Shown here one piece after another: positions 53,408-61,527 of a stretch of DNA of 64,000 nt (position 1 is its first letter; every line of letters starts with the position of its first letter). The notes beneath the pieces were generated by a model that was not told where the DNA came from, made no database searches, and worked only from the letters and a program-made list of their open reading frames with translations. Made by a program: the position numbers and the translations under genes. The stretch is from Chryseobacterium ureilyticum. Its GTDB lineage: Bacteria; Bacteroidota; Bacteroidia; Flavobacteriales; Weeksellaceae. The DNA lies in NCBI RefSeq assembly GCF_900156735.1, contig NZ_FTOL01000014.1, forward strand, positions 28,315 through 92,314, in the 5' to 3' direction.

Positions 53408-55750
53408 TTAATTCGTTCTGTATTTTTCGTCAAAGTTTACATTACGGTTTGCGCCTTTTACCTTTTTATTTCCAAAATTATAGGTTGCTGATAATGTAAG
53501 CCTTCTTGCATCGTAATAATTATTAAAAAAGTGAGATCCTGTTGTATAGTAAATCTCTCCTTTACTTCTTGACTGTTTGAAAATATCAGACACAAATAAA
53601 TTGATCTGCAAATCTTTCTGCATAAGATTCATTTTTATGCCGGTGGTAAAGTTTCCTACAAAATCCCAACGTATATTCCCTGAATTGGATGGCAGACGAA
53701 GCCAATAGTTTACTACAAACTGAAAGGTCTTTGCTTTATTCAGTGACAGGTTATTCTGAAAATTAAACTCATAACCGTATCCTTTTTTGGATGAAGCATC
53801 GGTAGCATAAACCTCTGTATTCATATATGATACATCTGCAGAATAGTTTACTTCCCAAAATTTAAGGAATGTATCTGAATAATTGACCGTCACCCCAAGA
53901 CTGTTCTGATCATAAAAATTGAAAAAAGTACTTGTCCTGCTCTGCCCTGATAAACTTGCCAACTGTCCGAATCCGTCCAATGTTCTTTGGAAATATAATG
54001 AGGTAGATAATTTTCCTTTATAAACATGGGAAAACTCAAAATTATGATTGATGGATGGCTTTAAAAGAGGATTTCCTGTAAAGAATGAATTAATATTAAT
54101 ATACCAACGGTAAGGGTTAATCGCACGGAATCCAGGTCTGTTGATTCTTTTTGAATAATTGATACTGAATGTATTATTTTCATTGCTTTTGTAAGATACA
54201 TAAGCTGTAGGGAAAAATTTTCCATAGGAACTTTCGGACTGTTCTCCTGAAGTAAGAGAATATCCGTTTACTGTAGAATATTCATATCGAAGTCCTGCTT
54301 TTGCAGACCATTTTTCGTTGAAAGATTTTTCAAGGCTGAAGTAGGCTGCATAATTTTTTTCATTGTATTCAAATTCATTGCTTTTCGAAGGGTCTGTCTC
54401 ATAGTTTCCATTATTCAGATTCCGATAAAATATGCTTGAGTTGTTATCAAAATTAGTAAACTTCACACCGGCTTCGGTTTTGGCAAACTGATAAGGTAAG
54501 GTAAGATCTGCCTGTCCGGAATAGATTTTATAATCTACCAATGAAGGTGATTTTACAATAAAACGATTCCCTGAATTTTCTGTAGTTGTAAAGTCAATCG
54601 TTGTTTCCGGAACATTGGAAAAATAGTTTCCTGTAATGCTCAATTTATTGTCTTGTTTCCCGAATTTAAAATCATAATATGCACTTAACATCTGCTGGGT
54701 AGATTTCGCTCTGTGTTCTGCATAAGTAGCCAAAATACCTGTATAATTGTCATTCTGAAAATAGTCTGAAGTATTCTCAATATCCATATTGGAATGCCCG
54801 AAACCATAATCGTATATAAAGCCTATGTTAGACTTTTTTCCCAATTGGTAATCAATACTCAAGTTTGCACCAAGCCCGTCCCCGAAATCTCTTCTGTCAT
54901 CATGACTTTTAAGTCCTTCTACTCCGGTAATTCTATAATTTTCAAAGGAATGTTTTTCATATTTACTTTGTCTTAATTTCAATGATGAACGCATCTTTTC
55001 ATTTTGATAATTGATGGTTGCACTGTTTGAAAATCCTGAATAAGTCTGCTGCTGAAAGCTTGTGGTAAGACTTCCATTCCAACCCAGATTTTGATTCTTC
55101 TTTAAGACAATATTGATAAGACCACTGTTTCCCTGGGCTTCATATTTCGAAGGTGGTGCCGTAATGACTTCTATTTTCTCTATGTTCTCGGATCTGAGAC
55201 TTTTAAGATAGGTAATCAATTCTGCTGAAGAAAGGTTCAGAATTCTTTCATTAATCATCACAGATACTCCACTTTTTCCGGCAATGGAAACTCCTGAATT
55301 ATCATCCACCTTCACCAAAGGTGTTGTTGCAAGAGCATCAGCGCCATCCATTCCCTGTGAAGCAACGGAACTCGCTACATTGAAGACCAACCTGTCGGCT
55401 TTTCTTTCAATCAGTTTTTTTCTTGCAGTAACAGTTATCCCTTCAATCTGCTTTTCTTTTTTCTCTTCAATGAAAAAATCCTGCTTGAGATCACCATTTA
55501 CAGCAACATCGGTAGTGGATAATTCTGCTCCGTCCTGGATAAGTTTTATATTATAATTTCCATTCTCCAGAAGTTTCAGTGAATAATTTCCTTTTTCATC
55601 AGAAATTGTTGTTTGTTTTTTCTGATCCTTCATCGCAATAATTTCCACATAGGAAACCCCATTCCCGGATTGCTTAATCTTCCCGGTTATACTTTGGGAA
55701 AATGCCGCTGCAGGTAGCAGTACGATTGCTGAAAGTAATATTTTCTTCAT
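53408..55750 (-). CDS. Outer-membrane beta-barrel receptor (TonB-dependent-like, OMP_b-brl_3)
   Basis: Outer-membrane receptor of 780 residues: signal peptide (1-18), CarboxypepD_reg-like domain (about 20-95, 'ITGKIKQSGNGVSYVEIIA'), plug ('TARKKLIERKADRLVFNVAS', 'LSSAELITYLKSLRSENIEK', 'APPSKYEAQGNSGLINIVLK') and barrel with 'INYSKRINRPGFRAINPYRW' and 'TFSINYS'. It is homologous to the 21540-23663 product in plug and barrel motifs. No PepSY or operator is near, so its ligand is unknown. The gene lies just left of the toxin-cassette array. Confidence 0.9.
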   Translation of the reverse strand: MKKILLSAIVLLPAAAFSQSITGKIKQSGNGVSYVEIIAMKDQKKQTTISDEKGNYSLKLLENGNYNIKLIQDGAELSTTDVAVNGDLKQDFFIEEKKEKQIEGITVTARKKLIERKADRLVFNVASSVASQGMDGADALATTPLVKVDDNSGVSIAGKSGVSVMINERILNLSSAELITYLKSLRSENIEKIEVITAPPSKYEAQGNSGLINIVLKKNQNLGWNGSLTTSFQQQTYSGFSNSATINYQNEKMRSSLKLRQSKYEKHSFENYRITGVEGLKSHDDRRDFGDGLGANLSIDYQLGKKSNIGFIYDYGFGHSNMDIENTSDYFQNDNYTGILATYAEHRAKSTQQMLSAYYDFKFGKQDNKLSITGNYFSNVPETTIDFTTTENSGNRFIVKSPSLVDYKIYSGQADLTLPYQFAKTEAGVKFTNFDNNSSIFYRNLNNGNYETDPSKSNEFEYNEKNYAAYFSLEKSFNEKWSAKAGLRYEYSTVNGYSLTSGEQSESSYGKFFPTAYVSYKSNENNTFSINYSKRINRPGFRAINPYRWYININSFFTGNPLLKPSINHNFEFSHVYKGKLSTSLYFQRTLDGFGQLASLSGQSRTSTFFNFYDQNSLGVTVNYSDTFLKFWEVNYSADVSYMNTEVYATDASSKKGYGYEFNFQNNLSLNKAKTFQFVVNYWLRLPSNSGNIRWDFVGNFTTGIKMNLMQKDLQINLFVSDIFKQSRSKGEIYYTTGSHFFNNYYDARRLTLSATYNFGNKKVKGANRNVNFDEKYRTN

Positions 55751-55870
55751 GTAATTCTTGAATCATAGTTATTAGGCTATTGATAAGACAAGTGAAGAAG
55801 AAGTTTTATTACATGGAGCATGATTTTTCTTATGTCGTTTAAAGTAAGATAATAGTGATTTCAATGACGA

Positions 55871-55910
55871 AACCATAAAAACCATTGCAGATGCAATGGT
55901 TTTTATGGTT
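55871..55910. repeat. Perfect 19-bp inverted repeat (terminator-like) left of the cassette array
   Basis: Left arm 55871-55889, 2-base spacer GA, right arm 55892-55910; core ACCATTGCA/TGCAATGGT with T-rich ends. It sits 121 bases upstream of the receptor start and just 3' of the decayed small gene, so it is probably the last terminator of the minus-strand cassette array. Confidence 0.8.
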
Positions 55911-55947
55911 CTTTTCAAGATCAGATATTTTACAATAGTACAAGCTA

Positions 55948-56145
55948 TTACTTTTTAAAATAAACACTTCTAAGAATTGTCTGAAAACCTTCTTTAGTTT
56001 CTTCAGAAGGGTTATTACAATAAATGGAAAGTTTATCTCCTACAATATTTTTATTAAAAAATGCTACAATTGTTTGTCTATCTTTTCAGGACTAGTCACA
56101 GTGTATTATTAATTTGTCTTTCAATTCGTTAATAATTTTTCTCAT
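55948..56145 (-). pseudogene. Decayed 65-codon gene with two in-frame stops
   Basis: From ATG at 56145 one frame reads MRKIINELKDKLIIHCD, then TAG, one Ser codon, TGA, then KDRQTIVAFFNKNIVGDK and on to a stop at 55948-55950. Both parts are in the same frame and look protein-like, separated only by the two stops. It lies 3' of the RNase-like cassette's immunity gene, where another small immunity or toxin-end gene might have been. No family recognised. Confidence 0.6.
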
Positions 56146-56181
56146 CACTAACTTTAGAAAATTATCCAAATTTATATAATA

Positions 56182-56718
56182 TTAAATAGGACTTGGTGTT
56201 ATATTTTTTGCTTTTATTAAAGAAGCTGGCGCTGGAACAACTAATTTTCCTTCTGGATTCTGTTTATTATTATTTTCATCAACTACGCATAAACATATAT
56301 CACATTCAAAGACTAATTTTTCAGAATCAATATCTACAAATACACGAAGATTATCATCATGGCAACAAGGACAATCTTTATCAGATTTAAACACCAAAAG
56401 ATTAAATATAATGTCTCTCGTATGTATAATTGCCCATTGAGGAGAATCAACTTTAGCTTGTATAATATCATATTGAATAATTTCATCTAATGAATACCAA
56501 ACAACATTATCTGTATAAAAGATCTCTTCTATATTTAGCCTTTCATAATAACTGAAATAATCTTTATATAAATTTTGTATTTGAACATCCTTTACCTCTT
56601 TTATTTCTTGTGTCCAATCTAGTAATAATTTCAATAAAGAGTAAGCATCCAAATTATCTCTATCTTGGATTATACTCTGTTTTAGTTGTTCCCATTTTCT
56701 TAATATCATATGACTCAT
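56182..56718 (-). CDS. Immunity-protein candidate of the RNase-like Rhs cassette
   Basis: A 178-residue cytosolic protein. The N-terminal two thirds are helical and acidic ('LEQ..RLNIEEIFYTDNVVW'), and the C-terminal part carries two CxxC knuckles, 'DCPCCHDDN' and 'CDICLC', which could bind zinc. Its ATG overlaps the stop of the toxin frame by one base (TAATG), so the two are translationally coupled, the typical arrangement of toxin and immunity genes. The pairing is inferred from position. Confidence 0.7.
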   Translation of the reverse strand: MSHMILRKWEQLKQSIIQDRDNLDAYSLLKLLLDWTQEIKEVKDVQIQNLYKDYFSYYERLNIEEIFYTDNVVWYSLDEIIQYDIIQAKVDSPQWAIIHTRDIIFNLLVFKSDKDCPCCHDDNLRVFVDIDSEKLVFECDICLCVVDENNNKQNPEGKLVVPAPASLIKAKNITPSPI

Positions 56719-57144
56719 TATGGTGCTATTGGATATGTTGTTATTAAATTTCCCTTATAGTCTGTAATTACATTAATCCAAGAGGTAGGCGCTCCTCCTT
56801 GCTTTAAAGATGCATTACCTATTATTTGACCTGTATCTACAGTTCTTTGAAATTGTCCCCCAGTCAATGGGGTTAAAGGAGAATTAATTACAGTTTTATT
56901 CTGTAATATATTTTTTAATTGTTCTTCTGTTGTAATAAAAACTGATCTATTGTTTCCTAATGGTCTGTTAAAATGTCCTTCTAATACATGTTTCCATCCA
57001 GCACACTTGAATCAGCATAGCCATTAACTGAATAGCTCCAACTGCATCTTGAGCCTCTTCATCCTGACAGCTCATATAAGTATCAAAAGTAGCCCAACCT
57101 GCTGAAGCAATAAAATTACTTTCCCCATTAGTAAAGTCCTCATT
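56718..57144 (-). pseudogene. Broken Rhs C-terminal cassette with BECR/type-50-like RNase toxin tip
   Basis: Two minus-strand frames overlap. The 5' frame (57144 to 56971) encodes an Rhs pre-toxin piece, NGESNFIASAGWATFDTYMS, matching 'GGSNLAASAGWATFDAVVDY' of the intact cassette at 57612-58607. The 3' frame (57011 to 56718) encodes a toxin-like end: 'KHVLEGHFNRPLGNNRS', 'TEEQLKNIL', 'RTVDTGQIIGNAS', 'GAPTSWINVI', 'DYKGNLITTYPIAP'. The order H...G...R...T...YP resembles the BECR-fold RNases such as polymorphic toxin type 50. One frameshift near 56971-57011 separates them. The 5' part is also truncated, with a stop at 57145-57147. Confidence 0.65.
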
Positions 57145-57269
57145 TCAGATTTTCTTATTCATGAAGATAAATATTTTCTAAAGTTGAGAATAAAAAAACC
57201 ACTGCAATACTTAATATTTATAGTGAGTTTCCTTTGAGAACACAAGAATCCTGACTGTGCAAACTAGAC

Positions 57270-57608
57270 TTATATGTCGGAAACTATATCGGAGAAATCT
57301 CTAATATCACAAAAAATCTCTTGAATTTTGCCGATCTCTGTACATGCAGATCCAAGATATCCATCCTTAATCATCTTAAATATTACATTTTTTATTGTTT
57401 CTTTTTTCAAATCTTTCACAATAAGCATATCTGTAGACCAAAAATATCCTGTATCATCCTCATCAATAAAGTTCTTAACATTAATGATTGTAAAAAAGGT
57501 AGAAAAAAAAACAGTTCCAGAAGGAAGAATAATGTTTAAATCAATATTATCATTATAATAATCATTAACACTATACCCACTTGGAAATACTACTTTAAAA
57601 TCTTTCAT
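57270..57608 (-). CDS. Immunity-protein candidate of the RelE-like Rhs cassette
   Basis: A 112-residue acidic cytosolic protein. It has beta-rich start 'FKVVFPSGYSVNDYYND' and a helical end ('ETIKNVIFKMIKDGYLGSAC', 'IQEIFCDIRDFSDIVSD'). No membrane segment, as expected for the antidote of an intracellular RNase-type toxin. It begins 3 bases after the toxin's stop codon. Family not recognised; the role is inferred from position. Confidence 0.7.
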   Translation of the reverse strand: MKDFKVVFPSGYSVNDYYNDNIDLNIILPSGTVFFSTFFTIINVKNFIDEDDTGYFWSTDMLIVKDLKKETIKNVIFKMIKDGYLGSACTEIGKIQEIFCDIRDFSDIVSDI

Positions 57609-57611
57609 AAA

Positions 57612-58607
57612 TTATTTATCTTTTAAAAGGTGATTAATTACTTGTTGCTGATTACCTTTATGAGAATATCCTACTATTTCTACACCATTAGAGCTATTTC
57701 TAAAATATACTCTTGCGCCTCCTCTAGATCTTGCCTCAAAAACATTTTTACCAATATTTTTAGTCCCAATACCAGGATTTATATTACCTAACTTTAATTG
57801 TTCTATTAAAGCGTTAGCTTCTTGACGCAACAAAGCATTTCCTTTAAATGTTTCTTGCGCTAATTTTAATATTTTAGCATCCTTTTTCACGACTGAACTT
57901 ATTGTAACTTCTTCAGCTTCATTTACTAAATTTTGCAACGCTTTAGCATTTCCATGCTTTAACTGCAAGCCAATTACTGCCAAATGAACAACTTGAATAG
58001 CCTCCTGATCTTCAGGGTCTTGATAATCAACCACTGCATCAAAAGTAGCCCAACCTGCTGAAGCAGCAAGATTACTTCCACCCATTAGGAATGTTCCCAT
58101 AGTAAAAGCCAGGTTTCTTTCAAATTTTTCTGTAGCAAGAGCAGCTTTACTATTTCTGATACCAAAAGCTAATCTATCTTGAAAACCATGATAAGCACTT
58201 AAGCTTTGGATTCCCATAAATGATAGTTTAGAATCACTTATATTTTTGGTTAGCTTAATTTCTCCAATTTCAATAGGATTATTAGGAGTAGATCCTTTCT
58301 TTGGTGGATCTTCTCCAATCATTCCCGTTGGATCATTAAATTTTATAGGATTTCCATAAACATATGAATATGGACTATAAGCAAATTGTAATTCACTCAA
58401 AAGATCATGTACACCCCATCTTCCAATATCCGGCATATAAAACCTTGCTCCATAATCATACATACCTGTCTCTTGTAGCTCTTTACCATTGTACTTATAT
58501 TGATAAGCATTCTGAGTTGTAGCAGTATAATAATGTAGCCATCCAAAAGGATAATAATTATTTTCTTCAAGAACTTCTACTCCACTTCCATTATGGAAAT
58601 AACTCAA
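57612..58607 (-). CDS. Orphan Rhs cassette with RelE/ParE-like toxin tip
   Basis: 331 residues if read from TTG at 58607; the frame stays open to a stop at 58674-58676 but has no ATG. It encodes the end of an Rhs core ('YFHNGSGVEVLEENNYYPFG', 'YKYNGKELQETGMYDYGARF', 'YMPDIGRWG', 'YGNPIKFNDPTG') then a pre-toxin region (about 100-220) and a C-terminal toxin (about 265-331, 'GIGTKNIGKNVFEARSRGGA', 'RVYFRNSSNGVEIVGYSHKG'), which resembles RelE/ParE-type ribonucleases or gyrase toxins. It probably needs recombination with a full-length Rhs gene to be exported. XRE regulator gene lies divergently upstream. Confidence 0.75.
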   Translation of the reverse strand: MSYFHNGSGVEVLEENNYYPFGWLHYYTATTQNAYQYKYNGKELQETGMYDYGARFYMPDIGRWGVHDLLSELQFAYSPYSYVYGNPIKFNDPTGMIGEDPPKKGSTPNNPIEIGEIKLTKNISDSKLSFMGIQSLSAYHGFQDRLAFGIRNSKAALATEKFERNLAFTMGTFLMGGSNLAASAGWATFDAVVDYQDPEDQEAIQVVHLAVIGLQLKHGNAKALQNLVNEAEEVTISSVVKKDAKILKLAQETFKGNALLRQEANALIEQLKLGNINPGIGTKNIGKNVFEARSRGGARVYFRNSSNGVEIVGYSHKGNQQQVINHLLKDK

Positions 58608-58880
58608 GCGGATATTTCCATAATGATCTGTGTAATCGTAAATATAATTATTTTTAACAAAATCAAAATAATCTCAATGTATACGTCTAGTAACTATAAT
58701 TTGAAAAAATTTTGATTTTCTATCGTTTTAATACATTATGAAGTCTATAATCTTTGATAAGCATCTTACAGAGGTAAGAAAAGATAAAAATATATCGCAG
58801 GACGAAGTGAGCAAAATTATTGGTGTTCATTGTGCTGCCATCGGAATATATGAACGAGACGAAGTAAAACCTTCGATTGA
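58541..58880. repeat. Direct repeat, copy 1: Rhs core end plus start of XRE gene
   Basis: Nearly identical to 60528-60850, starting with a perfect 79-base match inside the Rhs core (58541-58619) and continuing with scattered mismatches through the 130-base spacer and the first part of the XRE gene. The copies diverge more in the XRE C-terminal half. Confidence 0.8.
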
Positions 58881-59076
58881 AGTGGCTATTAAAATTGCAG
58901 ATGCTTTGCAGGTTTCTTTGGATTATCTTATAAGAAAAACTTCTTTGGAGGTAGACAGCAATACTTTAAAACGTATTGAAGAGATTGGTAATTTATCAAA
59001 GTCTGCTAAAGAACAGATTTATTTGGTTATTGATGCTCTGGTAAGAGATTTTAAAGCTAAACAAGCGTATTCGTAG
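58738..59076 (+). CDS. XRE-family helix-turn-helix regulator, intact copy
   Basis: A 112-residue DNA-binding protein. The HTH region is 'ISQDEVSKIIGVHCAAIGIY' with 'ERDEVKPSIEVAIKIADALQ' following (lambda-repressor type), and a short C-terminal helix region 'SAKEQIYLVIDALVRDFKAK'. It is encoded antisense to the Rhs cassettes, 130 bases from the upstream end of one cassette and convergent with the immunity gene of the next. A homologous copy at 60725-61052 is broken. It may control the divergent cassette. Confidence 0.9.
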   Translation: MKSIIFDKHLTEVRKDKNISQDEVSKIIGVHCAAIGIYERDEVKPSIEVAIKIADALQVSLDYLIRKTSLEVDSNTLKRIEEIGNLSKSAKEQIYLVIDALVRDFKAKQAYS

Positions 59077-59092
59077 AAAATTACTACTTTAT

Positions 59093-59129
59093 AAATAAAA
59101 CCCCACTGCAATGCGGTGGGGTTTTATTT
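59093..59129. terminator. Bidirectional terminator between XRE gene and convergent immunity gene
   Basis: Seventeen-base arms (59093-59109 and 59113-59129, one G-T pair, core ACCCCAC/GTGGGGT) around AAT, with A and T tracts on the two sides. Confidence 0.88.
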
Positions 59130-59595
59130 ATCTCTGGGCTTTACCCGTTCCATCAGAAGCGTAACCTTCTAATATATTTATGCTTAAACGAGCTACTCCT
59201 TTTTTATAATGAGAATAATGCCCCTTTTTTTCCGTAAATAAGCTATCATTTTTTTGCTTATCGTTCAAATAATTGATTATTCTAAAATTTGCATTATCCG
59301 TGTTATAAATTTTATCCGTAACATTTCCGCTATATAGTAAATAATTAGATTTATTATTAAACCATAAAAAATCTACATATTCATTTTTATTCTCTGTTTC
59401 AACATAATCATTATTAGGCTTTGTTATCCCATAATATTTGCCTGGAATAAGGTAACAGGTTCCTCCGTATCTTTTCCACATAGTAATATATTCTCCATTG
59501 GTTGCTTTAAAAAAGGAACGGCTTTGGTCAAACCAAAGAAACAAACCTGCAATAACACAAACCAATACAATAAGGATTTTAAATATTTTTCTCAT
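59128..59595 (-). CDS. Membrane-anchored immunity-protein candidate of the type-44-like cassette
   Basis: A 155-residue protein with one N-terminal hydrophobic helix (about 6-24, 'ILIVLVCVIAGLFLW') and no lipobox, then a periplasmic-looking domain ('NGEYITMWKRYGGTCYLIPG', 'KYYGITKPNNDYVETENKNE'). Envelope location suggests protection against a toxin acting outside the cytosol. It starts 9 bases after the toxin stop. Role inferred from position. Confidence 0.65.
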   Translation of the reverse strand: MRKIFKILIVLVCVIAGLFLWFDQSRSFFKATNGEYITMWKRYGGTCYLIPGKYYGITKPNNDYVETENKNEYVDFLWFNNKSNYLLYSGNVTDKIYNTDNANFRIINYLNDKQKNDSLFTEKKGHYSHYKKGVARLSINILEGYASDGTGKAQR

Positions 59596-59604
59596 ATAAT
59601 CATG

Positions 59605-60594
59605 TTATTTAGGTCCGCGTAATGGATTTGAAGATTGAGTCTTATAAACTGCAGCACGTCTATTATTATAGTTTTTATGTCCGAGAGTATGTCCTACTTT
59701 TTGTGCTTGCTGGGTTGTTTGTCCTTCAGTAGCTAAACCACCTTGTTGCCAACTTTGAAGAGCATCAAATCCTAATCTTCCTGTTCCCCAAGTTAAACCA
59801 TTATTTCCTGCAATATATCCCGCTGCAAAATTTCCACCGTCCCTAGCTGAAGCTATAACAGCAACATTATCTGCTTTATCTCCTGTGTCTACAGAAAATA
59901 AAACACCTCGATAAGTGTAAGCTGCTCTTTCTTCTTTAGGAATTTCTTGAATACCATTTACTTCTCCATTAGGACCATTAGTTTTGAAATCATATTTTGC
60001 ACCACCTACACCATTTTTCATATAACCAATAATATTAGGCTCATTAGGACCCATCAAGTCATTTAGAAAATCGTTACCGCTCAAATCTCCAGGGCTGATT
60101 ACAGCACCTACAACAGCCTTATTGTCATCCCCCATAAAAGAACGAGGAGTTAATGAGTTTGCAATATGGTCAGATGTTTCAACATCATAATTACCTTTAT
60201 CATCTGCTCGATAAATTCCGTTATTTCCATCATCTTTTGCACTTATAACAGTATATGTGCCATCCTTGTTTTCTCTCACTCCTGTACTATTAACGCCACG
60301 ACCATCGGGATCAATAAACCTTATCGGATTATTTACAGCGTAGTTGTAAGTGGAGTGTCTGCGATATTGTTCCGCCAGCGGATCTACCACACCCCATCTT
60401 CCAATATCCGGCATATAAAATCTCGCTCCATAATCATACATCCCCGTCTCTGTTTGCAACTCCTTACCATTATACTTGTAATTATAAGCACGATTTCCAG
60501 CTAAATTATTATACCCCTCATGCTTCAATCCAAAAGGATAATAATTATTTTCTTCAAGAACTTCTACTCCACTTCCATTATGGAAATAACTCAA
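59605..60594 (-). CDS. Orphan Rhs cassette with type-44-like toxin tip
   Basis: 329 residues read from TTG at 60594; the frame is open up to TGA at 60661-60663 and has no ATG. The Rhs core end is almost the same as in the neighbouring cassette ('NLAGNRAYNYKYNGKELQ', 'YMPDIGRWGVVDPLAEQ', 'NNPIRFIDPDG'). After it comes an unrelated 220-residue tip ('GVRENKDGTYTVISAKDDGN', 'IIGYMKNGVGGAKYDFKTNG', 'GGNFAAGYIAGNNGLTWG', 'GRLGFDALQSWQQGG'), whose 'GGxxYDxK ... GNFxxGY' pattern resembles polymorphic toxin type 44. Immunity gene follows. Confidence 0.75.
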   Translation of the reverse strand: MSYFHNGSGVEVLEENNYYPFGLKHEGYNNLAGNRAYNYKYNGKELQTETGMYDYGARFYMPDIGRWGVVDPLAEQYRRHSTYNYAVNNPIRFIDPDGRGVNSTGVRENKDGTYTVISAKDDGNNGIYRADDKGNYDVETSDHIANSLTPRSFMGDDNKAVVGAVISPGDLSGNDFLNDLMGPNEPNIIGYMKNGVGGAKYDFKTNGPNGEVNGIQEIPKEERAAYTYRGVLFSVDTGDKADNVAVIASARDGGNFAAGYIAGNNGLTWGTGRLGFDALQSWQQGGLATEGQTTQQAQKVGHTLGHKNYNNRRAAVYKTQSSNPLRGPK

Positions 60595-60850
60595 GCGGAT
60601 ATTTCCTAAATGATCTGTGTAATTGTAAATATACTTATTTTTAACAAAATCAAAATAATCTCAATGTATAAGTCTAATAACTATAATTCGTAAAAACTTT
60701 GATTTTCTATTGTTTAATAAATTTATGAAGTCTATAACTTTTGGTAAGCGTCTTACAGAAGTAAGAAAAGATATCGCAGGACGAAGTGGGCAAACTCATA
60801 GGTGTCCACTGTGCTGTCATCGGTAGATATGAGCGTGAGGAAGTAAAACC
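60528..60850. repeat. Direct repeat, copy 2: Rhs core end plus start of XRE gene
   Basis: Second copy of the unit at 58541-58880. Same order: Rhs core end, 130-base spacer, XRE 5' part. It lacks 8 bases inside the XRE gene (near 60770) that are present in copy 1. Confidence 0.8.
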
Positions 60851-61052
60851 ATCTATTGAGATGGCCACGCAACTGGCAGAAGCCCTAGAAGTGTCTCTCG
60901 ATTATCTCGTAGCGTCTACAGATATTCTACTGGATAAAAATATTGTCGCTAAAATTTTAGATATACAAAAACTAAAAGAGAACGATAGACAACATGTCTT
61001 CGCACTCCTGGATGCCTTTCTCAAACAAACTAATCTGCAAAGCATTTTATAA
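60725..61052 (+). pseudogene. XRE-family regulator broken by an 8-nt deletion
   Basis: ATG at 60725 gives MKSITFGKRLTEVRKD, then the frame differs from the intact copy because eight bases (TAAAAATA-like) are missing after the sixteenth codon, and translation stops at 60824-60826 after 33 codons. The rest of the protein continues in another frame ('LIGVHCAVIGRYEREE', 'LAEALEVSLDYLVASTDI') to a stop at 61052. A GTG at 60786 could start a shortened protein lacking the first helix. Confidence 0.8.
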
Positions 61053-61058
61053 AATAAC

Positions 61059-61084
61059 AAAGCCACTCAAACGAGTGGCTTTTG
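61059..61084. terminator. Terminator between XRE pseudogene and convergent immunity gene
   Basis: AAAGCCACTC (61059-61068), AAAC loop, GAGTGGCTTT (61073-61082), placed like the terminator at 59093-59129 in the other unit. Confidence 0.82.
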
Positions 61085-61102
61085 CTTTAATAAATTCTTT
61101 AT

Positions 61103-61516
61103 TTATTCAATAGATTTTTTTATATAATAAAAGTTCAAAGTATTTAATACTAAAAGACTAATTAAAAATAGTATTGATGAACTTAAGTATATGTCCTGTT
61201 CAATAATTCCTTTGAATAAAATTAGGTTTTTAAACCAAATGATTAATAACAATATTGAAGAAGACAATATGTATTTAGAGTTCCTGATAGATATAGTAAT
61301 TATAAATAACAATATAGATAATAATATTTCCATATCTATAATAAAAAAATTATTGGGATAATTACTAATATCAAAACTTATAGATTCTGATTTAAATACG
61401 TCTAAAACAAAATGATATAAAGGATACGCAGGAGAAAAATTATAAGCAATTTTAATACTTAAAAATCCTATTACTACAAATAGGGCTACGATAATAATTA
61501 TATATTTCTTTTTCAT
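61103..61516 (-). CDS. Multi-helix membrane immunity-protein candidate of the lipase-like cassette
   Basis: A 137-residue protein with four hydrophobic helices (about 5-25, 60-78, 84-100 and 110-132), and charged 'YKSES.SFDISNYPNNF'-like loop between the first and second. A membrane location fits protection against a lipid-attacking toxin. It begins 11 bases after the toxin frame stop. No family recognised; role inferred. Confidence 0.6.
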   Translation of the reverse strand: MKKKYIIIIVALFVVIGFLSIKIAYNFSPAYPLYHFVLDVFKSESISFDISNYPNNFFIIDMEILLSILLFIITISIRNSKYILSSSILLLIIWFKNLILFKGIIEQDIYLSSSILFLISLLVLNTLNFYYIKKSIE

Positions 61517-61527
61517 ATTAATTCAAT

